From Deinococcus phoenicis (GTDB taxonomy: Bacteria; Deinococcota; Deinococci; Deinococcales; Deinococcaceae), in contig NZ_JHAC01000002.1 in NCBI RefSeq assembly GCF_000599865.1, forward strand, positions 48,501 through 112,500: a stretch of DNA of 64,000 nucleotides, read 5' to 3'. The translations under genes and the position numbers were made by a program. The notes beneath the pieces were generated by a model. That model was not told the origin of the DNA. It ran no database searches and saw only the letters and a program-made list of their open reading frames with translations. Positions 18,088-32,529 of the stretch are shown here, one piece after another (the stretch's first letter is position 1; each line of letters opens with the position of its first letter).

Positions 18088-18116
18088 ACCCCGACGGTAA
18101 GCCTAAGCTGGGTGAC

Positions 18117-18767
18117 ATGGACAGCGGCCCATCATGCAGCGCCCAGGCGCACGAACCGGTGGTCGTCAGGAGCGCGGCGGCGGCCCAGCTGCTGCTCGAC
18201 CCCGACGCGCGCCGGGTGCTGAAGCCCTTTTTCGGCTCAGGGGCCACCGTGACGCAGGCGGCGCGGGCGCTGGGTCTGAAACCGAATACCCTGCTGCGCC
18301 AGGTGCAGAGGCTGGTGGCCCTGGGCCTGCTGCACGTCAGCGGCGAGGAGCGGCGGGCGGGGCGGGCCATCAAACACTACCGGGTGACGGGCGAGGACTT
18401 CTTCGTCCCCTTTCACGTGACGGACGCCCTGACCCTCGAAGACCTGCTGATGAGGGCGGTGGAGGAACCCAATCGCCTGATTGCGCGTTCGCTGGCGCGC
18501 CTCTGCGGCGCGCAGTCGCCGCGCCTGGGCTATCTGGTCACGCGGCTGCCGTCCGGGCGGATCGCCCACGACCTGAGTCTGGACGGCGCGGCGGCGGCCG
18601 CTCCCCTGGCGATGGAGCGGCCCTGGCTGCGGGACGGCCGGACGCTGCGGCTGACCCAGGGCCGCGCCCGCGAGTTCATGCGCGAGCTGGGCGCGCTGCT
18701 GGACCGCTACGACGACCCGGCGGGCGACCCCCACTTGGCCTTCGTGGCCGTAGCACCGCTGCGCTGA
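18117..18767 (+). CDS. winged helix-turn-helix regulator
   Basis: A 216-residue protein whose residues 25-90 fit an ArsR/MarR-like winged helix: [26 protein letters not shown] is the recognition unit in outline (helix-turn-helix about 43-66), followed by a basic wing ([14 protein letters not shown]). The C-terminal half has no recognised sensor domain. TAAGCT ends 7 nt before the ATG, consistent with leaderless expression. It diverges from the hydrolase gene and may control it through the shared 29-bp gap. Confidence 0.72.
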   Translation: MDSGPSCSAQAHEPVVVRSAAAAQLLLDPDARRVLKPFFGSGATVTQAARALGLKPNTLLRQVQRLVALGLLHVSGEERRAGRAIKHYRVTGEDFFVPFHVTDALTLEDLLMRAVEEPNRLIARSLARLCGAQSPRLGYLVTRLPSGRIAHDLSLDGAAAAAPLAMERPWLRDGRTLRLTQGRAREFMRELGALLDRYDDPAGDPHLAFVAVAPLR

Positions 18768-18793
18768 AAGAGGCCGCTTCCCCCGGCCCCGAC

Positions 18794-19141
18794 CTACCAG
18801 GCCCCCCACAGGCCCAGCCCGAACGCCGCCGCACATACCAGCGCCAGCCGCCAGTGGTCCGCCCGTCCGGGCCGGGTGCGCGGCATCAGCAGCAGCAGGG
18901 CCAGCGCGGGCAGCAGCGCCCAGCCCCGCGCGCCCGCCCACGCGCTGAGGCCCGCCGAGAGCAGCACCCCCACGCACACCGCGAAAAACAGAGCATGGTG
19001 CGGCCAGCGGGCCAGCCGTGCCCCCGGGGCACCGCGCCGCCCGCCCACCTGCAACCTCAGGCCCAGCAGCAGCAGCAGGGCCAGCAGCGCGGCGGTCACG
19101 AGCAGGGCAAGGTGGGCGGCCAGGGGAACCACGCCCGCCAT
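18794..19141 (-). CDS. multi-pass membrane protein
   Basis: A 115-residue protein with about four hydrophobic segments, Leu/Ala-rich, separated by short basic loops. The ATG at 19141 was chosen so that the first helix follows directly. It lies between the wHTH gene (converging) and a divergent lipoprotein gene. No family recognised. Confidence 0.5.
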   Translation of the reverse strand: MAGVVPLAAHLALLVTAALLALLLLLGLRLQVGGRRGAPGARLARWPHHALFFAVCVGVLLSAGLSAWAGARGWALLPALALLLLMPRTRPGRADHWRLALVCAAAFGLGLWGAW

Positions 19142-19194
19142 GCTCGCACACCGCCCCCCCATTTCGCGCCGACTCCGGGCGTATCGTGCAGGCC

Positions 19195-19665
19195 ATGAAC
19201 CGCCTGCCCGCCGCCGTCCTGATGCTCGCCGCGCTGCTGGGTCCGGGGCTGACCGGCTGCGGCCCCCGCGCGGAACCCGACCTGACGGCCCGCGTGCTGT
19301 TCACGGCCAGCGGCAGCTACGACGCCCGGGCCGACGTGCGGGAGCGGACCGGGGGCGGCCTGCGCCGGGTGGTGTGGCAGAGCCGCCCGCCCCTCCCCGC
19401 CGGGGCCGTCACGGTGCGCTATGACGGCGACGCCCGCACGCTCGCCTGGGACATGCGGGTGCAAGCCCCCCAGTTCAGCGCCCGCAGCCTCGCGGGGGAG
19501 GACGCCCGGACCGTGCAGACCCCGGCGGGCGAGGGGCTGCGGCCTACCGGAGGCCGTCTGGCCGAGGTGCTGATTCTGCCCACGCCCGAAGGGCTGCGCC
19601 TGCTGACGCGCGGCTACGCCACCCAGCAGGAACCGGCGCTGCTGCCCGCCTTCGGGGGGCGGTAA
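19195..19665 (+). CDS. predicted lipoprotein
   Basis: A 156-residue protein with a signal peptide ending in the lipobox L-T-G-C (Cys22), so it is expected to be membrane-anchored outside the cytoplasm. The rest is beta-rich with no recognised domain. TATCGT ends 7 nt before the ATG, with no Shine-Dalgarno site: leaderless style. A 12-bp perfect hairpin terminator follows. Confidence 0.7.
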   Translation: MNRLPAAVLMLAALLGPGLTGCGPRAEPDLTARVLFTASGSYDARADVRERTGGGLRRVVWQSRPPLPAGAVTVRYDGDARTLAWDMRVQAPQFSARSLAGEDARTVQTPAGEGLRPTGGRLAEVLILPTPEGLRLLTRGYATQQEPALLPAFGGR

Positions 19666-19673
19666 ACAGCGGG

Positions 19674-19708
19674 CCAGCCCGGGCCGTCTCGTGATCGGCC
19701 CGGGCTGG
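19674..19708 (+). terminator. terminator hairpin after the lipoprotein gene
   Basis: CCAGCCCGGGCC (19674-19685) pairs perfectly with GGCCCGGGCTGG (19697-19708). Confidence 0.75.
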
Positions 19709-19834
19709 GATGTTGACTGCTGCTCTCGGTGGAGCCGCGAGGTCAGACGGCTTCCGTCCGATTCCTTCTCGCGTCCACCTGGATTGAATCACCCCGTCAA
19801 CACTTCAATGTCAACGCGTCAATCGGAGTTCGTC

Positions 19835-20929
<1,095 letters not shown>

Positions 20930-20972
20930 TGCGCCAGTGTAGGAAAGAGGTTCACCCCCCGCCCCCACACTG

Positions 20973-21419
20973 CTAGTCAATTGAAAAAAGCTGTCCAGGT
21001 TCGGCGGCCTCCGGGGAAGGGTCCTCCAGCGTGTTCACCATGTGCGCCGCGACCCGGGCCAGTGCCGCGTACAGTTCGCGGGCGTCGGCCTCCGCGATTT
21101 CGGGCGTCTCGCGCAGCGCCGCATTCATGCAGGCCAGCCAGGCGCGGCCCCGCGTGGGCGTGATGGGGTGCGGCAGGTGCCGGGCACGCAGGCGCGGGTG
21201 CCCGAAACGCTGGTGGTACAGCGGCGGTCCCCCCAGAAACCCGGTCAGGAAGGCGAGCTGCTTCTCGGCGGTCAGGGTGAGGTCGGTGGGAAAGATGGGC
21301 GCGAGGTCGGAGTCGGCGGCGACGCGGGTATAGAAGCGCGTGACCAGGGCCGCGAGCGCTTCCGGGCCGATGCGGTCATACAGGCTGCCGCCCTCGCGGA
21401 GTGGGATGGGGGCCGTCAT
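20973..21419 (-). CDS. group II truncated haemoglobin
   Basis: A 148-residue haem protein of the trHbO class. Seen: LYDRIG near the N-terminus, Tyr30 (B10), FLGGPPLY, the proximal His81 in GHPRLRARHLPHPI and Trp94 (G8) in RAWL. These proteins bind O2 or NO and may detoxify reactive species. TAGCCT ends 6 nt before the ATG, so the gene seems leaderless. It lies 43 bp upstream of the DAHP synthase gene in the same direction, though that gene has its own box. Confidence 0.9.
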   Translation of the reverse strand: MTAPIPLREGGSLYDRIGPEALAALVTRFYTRVAADSDLAPIFPTDLTLTAEKQLAFLTGFLGGPPLYHQRFGHPRLRARHLPHPITPTRGRAWLACMNAALRETPEIAEADARELYAALARVAAHMVNTLEDPSPEAAEPGQLFSID

Positions 21420-21428
21420 GGGCGCAGG

Positions 21429-22094
21429 CTAGCGCGCGGGCTGAACCGGGACTGGAGCCGTCTCCCGGTTGCCCCCCCGGCCCAGCCCGTACAGGCCCAG
21501 CCCCACGCTCATCGCCGGGCCGCTGCCCAGCGCAAAGACCAGCGTGCCCCACCCCACCAGCCCGCCCAGCAACCACCCCAGCCCCAGCACGAGCAGTTCG
21601 GTGCCGGTGCGGACCCGCGCCACCGGCCAGCCGGTGACCCGGCTGAGGCCCAGCACCAGCCCGTCGCGCGGTCCCGCCCCCAGCCCTGCGGCGACATAGG
21701 TGCCGGTCGCCAGGCCCAGCAGCGCCACCCCCAGCACGAACTGCACCCAGCGGGCAGGCAGCGAGGCGGGATCGGGGACCAGCGGCCCCAGCAGGTCCAG
21801 AAACAGGCCGATCAGCAGCACGTTGATGACGGTGCCCGGCCCGATGCGCTCGCGCAGCCGCAGCGCCGTGAAGGCCGCGACCAGCACGCCCGTCAGGATG
21901 CTGACCAGGCCGATGCTGAGGGGCAGCTGCCGGGTCACGCCCAGGTGAAAGGCTTCCCAGGGGGCCAGGCCCACCCGCGCGTCGAGCATCAGGCGCAGGC
22001 TCAGGCCGTACAGAAAGAGGCCGGACACCAGCAGCCCGTACCGCCCCGCCAGCGGGAGGCGGGTCAGGGCGGCCAGGGGCGCGGAGCGGGACAC
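21429..22094 (-). CDS. YczE/YitT-like integral membrane protein
   Basis: A 221-residue protein with about six membrane helices. The segment GLAPWEAFHLG after the first helix and GAGPRDGLVLGLSR later are characteristic of the YczE family. The GTG start at 22094 is chosen because the protein then begins just before the first helix; no good Shine-Dalgarno site is seen. It ends 9 bp before the haemoglobin gene, suggesting one operon. Role unknown. Confidence 0.72.
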   Translation of the reverse strand: MSRSAPLAALTRLPLAGRYGLLVSGLFLYGLSLRLMLDARVGLAPWEAFHLGVTRQLPLSIGLVSILTGVLVAAFTALRLRERIGPGTVINVLLIGLFLDLLGPLVPDPASLPARWVQFVLGVALLGLATGTYVAAGLGAGPRDGLVLGLSRVTGWPVARVRTGTELLVLGLGWLLGGLVGWGTLVFALGSGPAMSVGLGLYGLGRGGNRETAPVPVQPAR

Positions 22095-22159
22095 GGGGCG
22101 AGGGTAGCACCCCCACGTCCGCCCTCCCCCGGCGGGGCGCGTCGGCACAGGTCGGGGCC

Positions 22160-22189
22160 GGCTGTGTCTGGGCTGGCTGTGTCTGGGCT
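22160..22189. repeat. exact 15-bp tandem duplication
   Basis: GGCTGTGTCTGGGCT occurs twice back to back (22160-22174 and 22175-22189) in the gap between the divergent YczE-like and EAL genes, just upstream of the EAL gene's TACTGT box. Confidence 0.9.
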
Positions 22190-22217
22190 GTAAGAGGCGC
22201 TGGCATACTGTGGCGGT

Positions 22218-23000
22218 ATGTCCACCATCCCAGGAGCCTGCCAGACCTGCCGGACTCCGCCGGAACGCCCGCTGGCGCTCGCCATGGCCTTTCAGCCGAT
22301 CGTCGATGTCCAGGCGCGTGAAATCTATGCCTACGAGGCGCTGGTGCGCGGGCCGGAGGGCCAGCCCGCCGGGTGGGTCTTCGAGCAGTTGCGGGACGGG
22401 GACATCTATCACTTCGACCAGGCCTGCCGCGTCACGGCCCTGCGGTCGGCGGCGCGGCTGGGGCTGCATCGCCAGGGCCTTCCGACCCGGCTGTCCATCA
22501 ACATGCTGCCGAACGCCGTGTACGAACCGGCCAACTGCCTGCGGTCCACGCTCCGCACCGCGCAAGAGGTCGGCTTTCCCCTGGAGCGGCTGATGTTCGA
22601 GATCACCGAACACGAGCAGGTGGGCGATCAGGCCCACCTGCGCCGCATCATCGACACCTACCGGGCGTACGGTTTAACGACGGCCCTCGACGACTACGGC
22701 TCGGGCCACGCCGCCGCCGGGCTGCTGCTGGCGCTGCGTCCGGACGTGCTGAAGGTGGATATGGGCATCGTCCGGGGCGTGCATCAGGACGCCTGGCGCG
22801 AGGCCCTGATCCGGCACCTGACCCACTTCGGGCGGGAAACCGGCCTGCTGATGATCGCCGAGGGCATCGAAACCGTGGAGGAAGCCCGCTGCCTGCTGGC
22901 CCTGGGCATCACGCACATGCAGGGGTATTTCTTTGCCCGGCCAGGCTTCGAGTGCCTGCCGGAAGTGCCCGGCGAGGTGTTCGACCAGCTGGGCCGCTGA
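22218..23000 (+). CDS. EAL-domain cyclic-di-GMP phosphodiesterase
   Basis: A stand-alone EAL domain of 260 residues that should cleave c-di-GMP to pGpG. Metal and catalytic residues are all present: E in YEALVRG, N in SINMLP, E in FEITE, DD in LDDYGSG, K in VLKVDM, E in AEGIET and Q in MQGYFFARP. A short N-terminal CQTC could be redox- or metal-sensitive but is not a known sensor. TACTGT ends 6 nt before the ATG, so the transcript is probably leaderless. Confidence 0.9.
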   Translation: MSTIPGACQTCRTPPERPLALAMAFQPIVDVQAREIYAYEALVRGPEGQPAGWVFEQLRDGDIYHFDQACRVTALRSAARLGLHRQGLPTRLSINMLPNAVYEPANCLRSTLRTAQEVGFPLERLMFEITEHEQVGDQAHLRRIIDTYRAYGLTTALDDYGSGHAAAGLLLALRPDVLKVDMGIVRGVHQDAWREALIRHLTHFGRETGLLMIAEGIETVEEARCLLALGITHMQGYFFARPGFECLPEVPGEVFDQLGR

Positions 23001-23094
23001 CCTCCCGGGACCCGGGCACGGCGCTGCCGGGGTCACATCCTCTACACTGACAGGGTTGCCGCGCCCGCGAGGGCCTGCGGAAAGAGAGGTTGTT

Positions 23095-24192
<1,098 letters not shown>

Positions 24193-24252
24193 GGGGAAAG
24201 CAGAAGGCAGATGGCCGGAACTTCCCGGAGCCATCTGCCTTCCGCTTTCCCC
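24193..24252. terminator. long bidirectional terminator hairpin
   Basis: GGGGAAAGC (24193-24201) pairs with GCTTTCCCC (24244-24252), and inner arms GAAGGCAGATGGC and GCCATCTGCCTTC extend the stem to about 22 bp. It lies between converging ychF and ftsW. Confidence 0.85.
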
Positions 24253-24260
24253 CTTCTGCG

Positions 24261-25369
<1,109 letters not shown>

Positions 25370-25373
<4 letters not shown>

Positions 25374-26698
25374 GCCCGCACCTCTGCCGCTTCTGCGGCC
25401 AGGGCGCGCGCGGCCCGGGCAAAGCTCGCGCCGCGCGCCTTGTAGTCCGTGAACAGGTCGAAGCTGGTGCCGATGGGCGCGAGCAGGACCGTCCCGCCGG
25501 CCTGCGGGCCGCCCAGCGCCTCCAACCCCGCGCGGACGGCGGCCCTCATCACGGCGTCCCCATCCGCGCCCGTCACCACCTCGAAGGGCAGGCCCAGGGC
25601 ACGGGCCAGCGCCTCGCCGTCCTCCCCGAAGGCGATCACGCGCTTCACCCGGTCCCGCGCCGCTTCCCGCAGCGGGGCGAGGTCCGCGCCCTTGTCCCGT
25701 CCGCCGACCAGCCAGGCGACCGGGGCCGGGGCGCGCGTCAGGGCCGCCTCGACCGCCAGCGTCCGGGTGGCGATGCTGTCCTCGATAAAGCGGACCTGGC
25801 CCACGCGGGCGACCGTCTCGAAGCGTCCGGCGACCGGGCGGGCGGTCCACAGGCCCTGGGCCAGCACCTCCATCTCCACCGGGCGGCCCAGGTGCGTCAG
25901 CAACGCCTCGGCGGCGAGAACGGCGGCGGCGGCGTTGGCGGGGTGCAGCCCTTCCGGGAGCCTTTCGGCGGGCAGCACCTCGCGCCCGTCCGCCAGGGCG
26001 ATGCGGTCAGGCTGGAAGGGGCGCACCTGCGCGCGCGTGGGCACGGCCAGCCCCGCCGGGACGACCAGCACGTCCCCCGCCGCCTGCCCCGCCGTGATGT
26101 TCAGCTTGGCGGCGTGGTACGCCTCCACCGTGCGGTGGCGGTCCAGGTGGTCCACGCCCAGATTGGTGACCACCGCGACGGGCAGCCGCAGCCCCGGCAC
26201 CCGCTCCAGCTGAAAGCTGGACAGTTCCACGACCGCCACCTCGGCCCCGTCCACCACGTCCAGCAGGGGCGGGTCGATGTTGCCGCCCTCGCGGGCGTTC
26301 AGGCCCGCCGCGCGCAGCAGGTGGGCGATCAGGACCGTCGTGCCGCCCTTGCCCGCCGTGCCCGTCACGCCGACCAGCGGCAGCTCCGGGCGCAGGCGGG
26401 CCGCCAGCGCGACCTCCCCGATGATTTCCGCCCCCCGCGCCCCCAGGGCCAGCAGGTCGGGGTGGTCGATGGGCACACCCGGCGCGGCCACCACCGTCCG
26501 GTAGGTCCCGCCCGGGTCGCCCCGCACCAGCCCCAGCTCCTGCATCAGCGCCTCGTCTTCTGCCGACGGGCGCGCGTCGTGCCACTCGGCCTCCACACCC
26601 TCCCGCGCCAGAAAGCGGGCCACACCGCGCCCACTGCGCCCCGCGCCGTAGATCAACACCCCGTTTGCCACACCTGTCCGCCCCCCACGCTTTGTCAC
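25370..26698 (-). CDS. murD: UDP-N-acetylmuramoylalanine--D-glutamate ligase
   Basis: Adds D-Glu to UDP-MurNAc-L-Ala in the cytoplasm. The 442-residue protein has the N-terminal Rossmann-like GAGRSGRG, central ATP-binding domain and C-terminal domain (GGRDKGADL, then TVLLAPIGTSFDLFTDY). The P-loop is unusual: GTAGKGGTT at 113-121, where most MurD proteins have GTNGK(S/T)T, so one residue appears inserted after the lysine. The GTG at 26698 is preceded by TATGGT 6 nt upstream, a leaderless arrangement. Overlaps ftsW by 4 bp. Confidence 0.92.
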
Positions 26699-26805
26699 CT
26701 CCTCACCATAGGGGAAAAAGGGGGGAGGCCTGGGGCGGCATGACGTGAGAAAAGTGAGGCCATTCTTCAGATCAGCACAGGAACTGACCGGACCCCCACC
26801 CGCAC

Positions 26806-28209
<1,404 letters not shown>

Positions 28210-28309
28210 CAAAGAGGCAGTGTAGGGGAAGGCGGGTCCGTGGTTTGTGGTGAGGGGTCAGTGCGCTGCCTCTTTTCCCACGGGCCACTGTCCCCTTCCC
28301 GCCCTCCAA

Positions 28310-29434
28310 CTACCGCTCCTCGCCCCGGCCCGGCGGCGTCCTCTCCAACGGTACCCCGCCGAGCTGCACCCGCATGCGAGGGAAGGGCACGTCCAGGCCC
28401 GCCGCCTGCATGGCCTCCTTGGCGGCCTCCAGCACCCGCATCCGGATGACCGGGGAGCCGGCGACATGGTCGGCACCGATCCAGAAGCGCAGCAGCAACC
28501 GCACCCGGCTTTCTTCCAGTTCCTGCACCAGCACGGCGGGGGCGGGGTCGGGCAGCACCTCGGGAAAATCGGGCAGGACGCCCAGCAGCAGCGTGCGGGC
28601 ACGCTCCACGTGGTCGTGGTAGGCCAGGGGCACCGGCACGTTCAGGCGCAGCGTGCCGCCCTTGCTGAGGTTTTCCACGACGGCCCCCGCAACCTCCTTG
28701 TTGGGAATGCTCACGTGCTCGTTGTCGCGGGTGCGGATGCGGGTGGTCCGCAGCGTCAGGCGCGTGACCTGGCCCTCGTGCGCCTCGGTGCGAATCCAGT
28801 CCCCGATGCGGAAGGGCCGGTCCAGCAGCAGCGTGACGCCGCTGATCAGGTTGGCGAGGATGTCCTGGGCCGCAAAGCCCACCGCCAGCCCCACCACACC
28901 CAGGCCGCCCAGGATGGGCAGCAGATTGATGCCGAACTGCGCGGAGACGAGGTACACGCCCAGCAGCACCCACACCACGCGGGCGACGTTGCCGACCAGC
29001 AGCCGCAGGCTGGCGTCCAGCTCCCACTGCTCGGTCTGGACATGCAAAAACCGCTGGATGACGCCCCACCCCACGTACAGCAGCAGCAGCAGCAGATACA
29101 CCCGGAACACCGCGCCGCTCCACTGCCCCAGCGCCGGAAACAGCGCCGTGACCGACAGCAGCACCAGCAGCCCGAAGGTCAGGCGCAGGACGGTCCGCAG
29201 CACGCGCCGCGCGATGGGATGCGCGTCCACGTGAACGAGGCGGCCCAGCAACGCGAACGCCACTTTCGACACGCCCCAGAACAGCAGCGCGTACAGCAGC
29301 GTCAGTCCCAGGGCCAGCAGGACATTCGGGCCGTAGCCGGCCACCACGTCCCGGACGCCCTGCCAGGTTTCCAGCAGGGCGTCCCGCAGCGCGTCCAGGC
29401 CCAGCAGGCGGGAGGTGTCCACGTCACCGGTCAT
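28310..29434 (-). CDS. MscS-family mechanosensitive channel
   Basis: A 374-residue membrane channel that should open under turgor to release solutes. About four hydrophobic helices precede the pore-lining helix LPILGGLGVVGLAVGFAAQD, which is Gly/Ala-rich as in MscS, followed by the beta domain (PFRIGDWI, VSIPNKEV). TACACT ends 7 nt before the ATG at 29434, giving a leaderless-type start. Divergent from the DUF305 gene. Confidence 0.9.
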   Translation of the reverse strand: MTGDVDTSRLLGLDALRDALLETWQGVRDVVAGYGPNVLLALGLTLLYALLFWGVSKVAFALLGRLVHVDAHPIARRVLRTVLRLTFGLLVLLSVTALFPALGQWSGAVFRVYLLLLLLYVGWGVIQRFLHVQTEQWELDASLRLLVGNVARVVWVLLGVYLVSAQFGINLLPILGGLGVVGLAVGFAAQDILANLISGVTLLLDRPFRIGDWIRTEAHEGQVTRLTLRTTRIRTRDNEHVSIPNKEVAGAVVENLSKGGTLRLNVPVPLAYHDHVERARTLLLGVLPDFPEVLPDPAPAVLVQELEESRVRLLLRFWIGADHVAGSPVIRMRVLEAAKEAMQAAGLDVPFPRMRVQLGGVPLERTPPGRGEER

Positions 29435-29508
29435 TCCGGCCAGTGTAGCGGCCCCACCTGCCTGCCCTGATTCGTCTGCCCTGGCCCGGCGCTTCCTATA
29501 CTCCGGGC

Positions 29509-30150
29509 ATGTCCCGCCGCTCTACCCTGCTCGCGGCCATTGCCCTGCTCGTGGCCGCGCTGATGGCCGTGGTGCTGGCCTTCAGCCCCCGCAACGCCCT
29601 GCCGCAGGAGGGCAGCCCCGAGGTGCGCTTCGTGCGCGAGATGAGCCAGCACCACGCGCAGGCGGTGGACATGGCGACCCGCATCCGCGACCGTGACAGC
29701 CATGACCGCACGCTCAGAAGTGTCGCCCTGGACATCCTGCTCTCGCAGCAGGAGCAGATCGGGCAGATGCGCGGCTGGCTGACCCTCTGGCACCTTCCCT
29801 GGGGCGGGCCGGGCATGACCACCGCCCACGCCCGCAGCATGGGCATGGCGACCCCCGCCGAGCTGAAGGCGCTGGACACCCTGCCGACCAGAGACGCCGA
29901 ACGCCTCTTTCTGCAACTGATGATCCGCCACCACCAGGGCGCGCTGGCGATGGTGGAGCCAGTGCTGGGAAAGGGCATCCGGCCCGAGGTACGGACCCTG
30001 GCCCGGCAGATTGCCGCCACCCAGGCCGGCGAGATCCGGTTGATGACGCAGATGCTCGCCGCGCGGGGGGCCAGGCCTCTGCCCGCCCCCGCCGCCAGCG
30101 ACCCCGCGAGTATGGACGGAATGGACATGGGGGGCGAACACCAGCACTGA
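29509..30150 (+). CDS. DUF305 protein, membrane-anchored
   Basis: A 213-residue protein with an N-terminal membrane anchor or signal (about 7-28) and an exported DUF305 helical domain built of two similar halves: EMSQHHAQAVDMA and MIRHHQGALAMVE. The C-terminus MDGMDMGGEHQH is rich in Met and His, typical of copper or other metal binding. TATACT ends 6 nt before the ATG (leaderless style). Role unknown; metal handling is inference. Confidence 0.85.
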   Translation: MSRRSTLLAAIALLVAALMAVVLAFSPRNALPQEGSPEVRFVREMSQHHAQAVDMATRIRDRDSHDRTLRSVALDILLSQQEQIGQMRGWLTLWHLPWGGPGMTTAHARSMGMATPAELKALDTLPTRDAERLFLQLMIRHHQGALAMVEPVLGKGIRPEVRTLARQIAATQAGEIRLMTQMLAARGARPLPAPAASDPASMDGMDMGGEHQH

Positions 30151-30181
30151 GGCGGGACGGGAACCCTTGCCCCCGCCTCAG
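30147..30181. terminator. terminator hairpin overlapping the DUF305 stop codon
   Basis: CTGAGGCGGG (30147-30156) pairs perfectly with CCCGCCTCAG (30172-30181). The left arm includes the TGA stop. It also serves the converging zinc-ribbon-like gene. Confidence 0.75.
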
Positions 30182-30193
30182 CCATTCAGCCTG

Positions 30194-30502
30194 TTACCAG
30201 TTCTCGTCGTCGATGTCGCGGCGCTTGCCTTCCCGGCGTTCCTTGCGGCGCTCCTGTTTTCCGGCCTTCTTCTTCGGCCGGGGCGGGAGCAGCAGTTCGT
30301 AGGTTCGCGCCGGGTCGCAGGCGGCGGGCTGCTCGCCCAGGCGCTCGCCGGGGTCGGCGTTCCGCAGGTTCCCGGCGGGGTGAAAGTGCCGCCCGCCGCA
30401 GTAGGGGCAGTCCTCCACTACCCAGAACATGACCCGCGTGCCGGGCAGGTCACGCAGCGTCACGAAGGCCGTGTGGGCAGCATTCTGGTCCCTTTTCCCC
30501 AT
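30194..30502 (-). CDS. small zinc-ribbon-like protein
   Basis: A 102-residue protein with CPYCGGRHFH at 32-41 and a further Cys62, a possible zinc site, and a strongly basic Lys/Arg-rich tail (about 75-96) that could contact nucleic acid. TAGCTT ends 7 nt before the ATG. No family name recognised. Confidence 0.6.
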   Translation of the reverse strand: MGKRDQNAAHTAFVTLRDLPGTRVMFWVVEDCPYCGGRHFHPAGNLRNADPGERLGEQPAACDPARTYELLLPPRPKKKAGKQERRKERREGKRRDIDDENW

Positions 30503-30557
30503 ACCCGAAAAGCTAGGGCATGGCGGGGGCCGCGATTGTGCCGCTGCCCCGCGCCCG

Positions 30558-31422
<865 letters not shown>

Positions 31423-31535
31423 AAGGGCACCTCCGGGACAGCGGCTGAACATCTGTGAGAAGCTCCCCCAGCCTAGAAAGGGACGGGCGCCCGCGTCTGT
31501 CCGGCGCGTCACGCCGCCGCCGCCCCCGTGCGTGC

Positions 31536-31630
31536 TACACTCCATCTATGCCCTGAACAGGGTACGCCGCCTTCCTCCCCACGAACACGAAGCCGTGTTT
31601 GAGGGGCCTTTTCTTTTTGGAGAGGAAGGC
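31536..31630 (+). promoter_or_regulatory. structured leader with early terminator upstream of the DUF4258-like gene
   Basis: TACACT (31536-31541) stands 6 nt before an ATG at 31548 that reads ATG-CCC-TGA, a two-codon open frame. Next comes a hairpin with CCCC/GGGG outer and AACACG/CGTGTT inner arms (31577-31606), followed by CCTTTTCTTTTT (31607-31618), a textbook intrinsic terminator. GCCTTCCTC (31569-31577) and GAGGAAGGC (31622-31630) can pair around the whole unit. The reading frame of the next gene begins 66 bp further. This could be an attenuator or a short stable RNA. Confidence 0.5.
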
Positions 31631-31695
31631 GCGCCAACCCGCCCTTCCCACCCCGAACAAAGGAAGCTGGGAAGGTGAGCGATGGGAGGCCCGCC

Positions 31696-32340
31696 GTGAC
31701 GAAAGCAGCTGCGTCCAGCACCACCAAGACCCACCCCGGCACCCGCCGCAGGCCCGAGCAGGCCGGCAACGACCTGCTGACCCTGCGTGCCCAGCTCGCC
31801 CGCGCGGAAAAGGAAGCCCGCCGCGCCCCCACCCCGCCCCCGGCGCGGCCCGCGAACCTGCACCTCAAACCCGTCAAGGCGCAGCGCGAGGCCGACCTGG
31901 CAGGCATCGACACCACCGACCACTCGCTGGCCCGCGCCCACGCCCGCCTGCGCGACGCCGTGTATGACGGCAAGTACACCCTGTGCCCCCACGCCATCGG
32001 CCACGCCCGCGCCGAGGGCTTTCTGGAACACGACATCATTCAGGTGCTCGTGGCCGGGCGCGTGCGGGCCGTGTATCCGGAGGACCGCCGCTGGCTGGTG
32101 TGCGGCTATTTCGAGGCGTGCGGCGTGGCGCTCCCGCTCCATGCGGTCGTGGAGCACCAGCGGGACGGCCACATCGACGTGGTCACGGCCTTCGTGCCCA
32201 AGCACCCCCACCACATCATCAGCCGCGCCCGCCTGGCCGTGATGCTCCGCTACGACGACGAGAAAATCCGCGCCCGCACCGCTGCCCCCGGCAACAGGCC
32301 GGGGAACCGCAGCAAGGGAAAGTGGAAGAAGGGGGCCTAG
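31696..32340 (+). CDS. DUF4258-like domain protein
   Basis: A 214-residue protein. The first 70 residues are basic and Pro/Ala-rich. Residues about 75-190 resemble DUF4258, a RelE-like fold: it has YTLCPHAIGHARAEGFLEHD, VYPEDRRWLVCGYFE and a late IDVVTAFVP strand. The GTG at 31696 was chosen because GGGAGG is 6 nt upstream; an earlier GTG (31675) has no such site. No antitoxin-like partner gene is adjacent. The C-terminus is basic. Function unknown. Confidence 0.65.
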   Translation: MTKAAASSTTKTHPGTRRRPEQAGNDLLTLRAQLARAEKEARRAPTPPPARPANLHLKPVKAQREADLAGIDTTDHSLARAHARLRDAVYDGKYTLCPHAIGHARAEGFLEHDIIQVLVAGRVRAVYPEDRRWLVCGYFEACGVALPLHAVVEHQRDGHIDVVTAFVPKHPHHIISRARLAVMLRYDDEKIRARTAAPGNRPGNRSKGKWKKGA

Positions 32341-32488
32341 GTCAGGCCGGCAGGAGCGCGCCACCCAGGCCGGGGGAGGCACCGGGAGAGGTGGCCTCCT
32401 CCGGTCTGACGTTCAGGGCGTCCAGCAGCGCGCAAAAGCACGGGGGCGGCCTGGAGGACACCCACCTCGAAGAGAAGGGAGGTTCACA

Positions 32489-32513
32489 GCTTCCGCTCCG
32501 GAAGGTCGGAAGC
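32489..32513. terminator. terminator hairpin between the DUF4258-like and solute-binding genes
   Basis: GCTTCCG (32489-32495) pairs with CGGAAGC (32507-32513), extended by flanking GAGG/CCTC. It lies between converging genes; the rest of the 189-bp gap shows nothing recognisable. Confidence 0.55.
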
Positions 32514-32529
32514 CCTCCCCTCCCCCCCT

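Noticed and set aside
28213..28309. A possible terminator or regulatory hairpin between trmFO and the MscS gene
   Set aside because: Only 5-bp arms (CAGTG/CACTG) with a long loop could be found, too weak to call.
31548..31556. ATG-CCC-TGA as a real gene
   Set aside because: Two codons cannot be a product; it is mentioned only as part of the leader architecture and may be coincidence.
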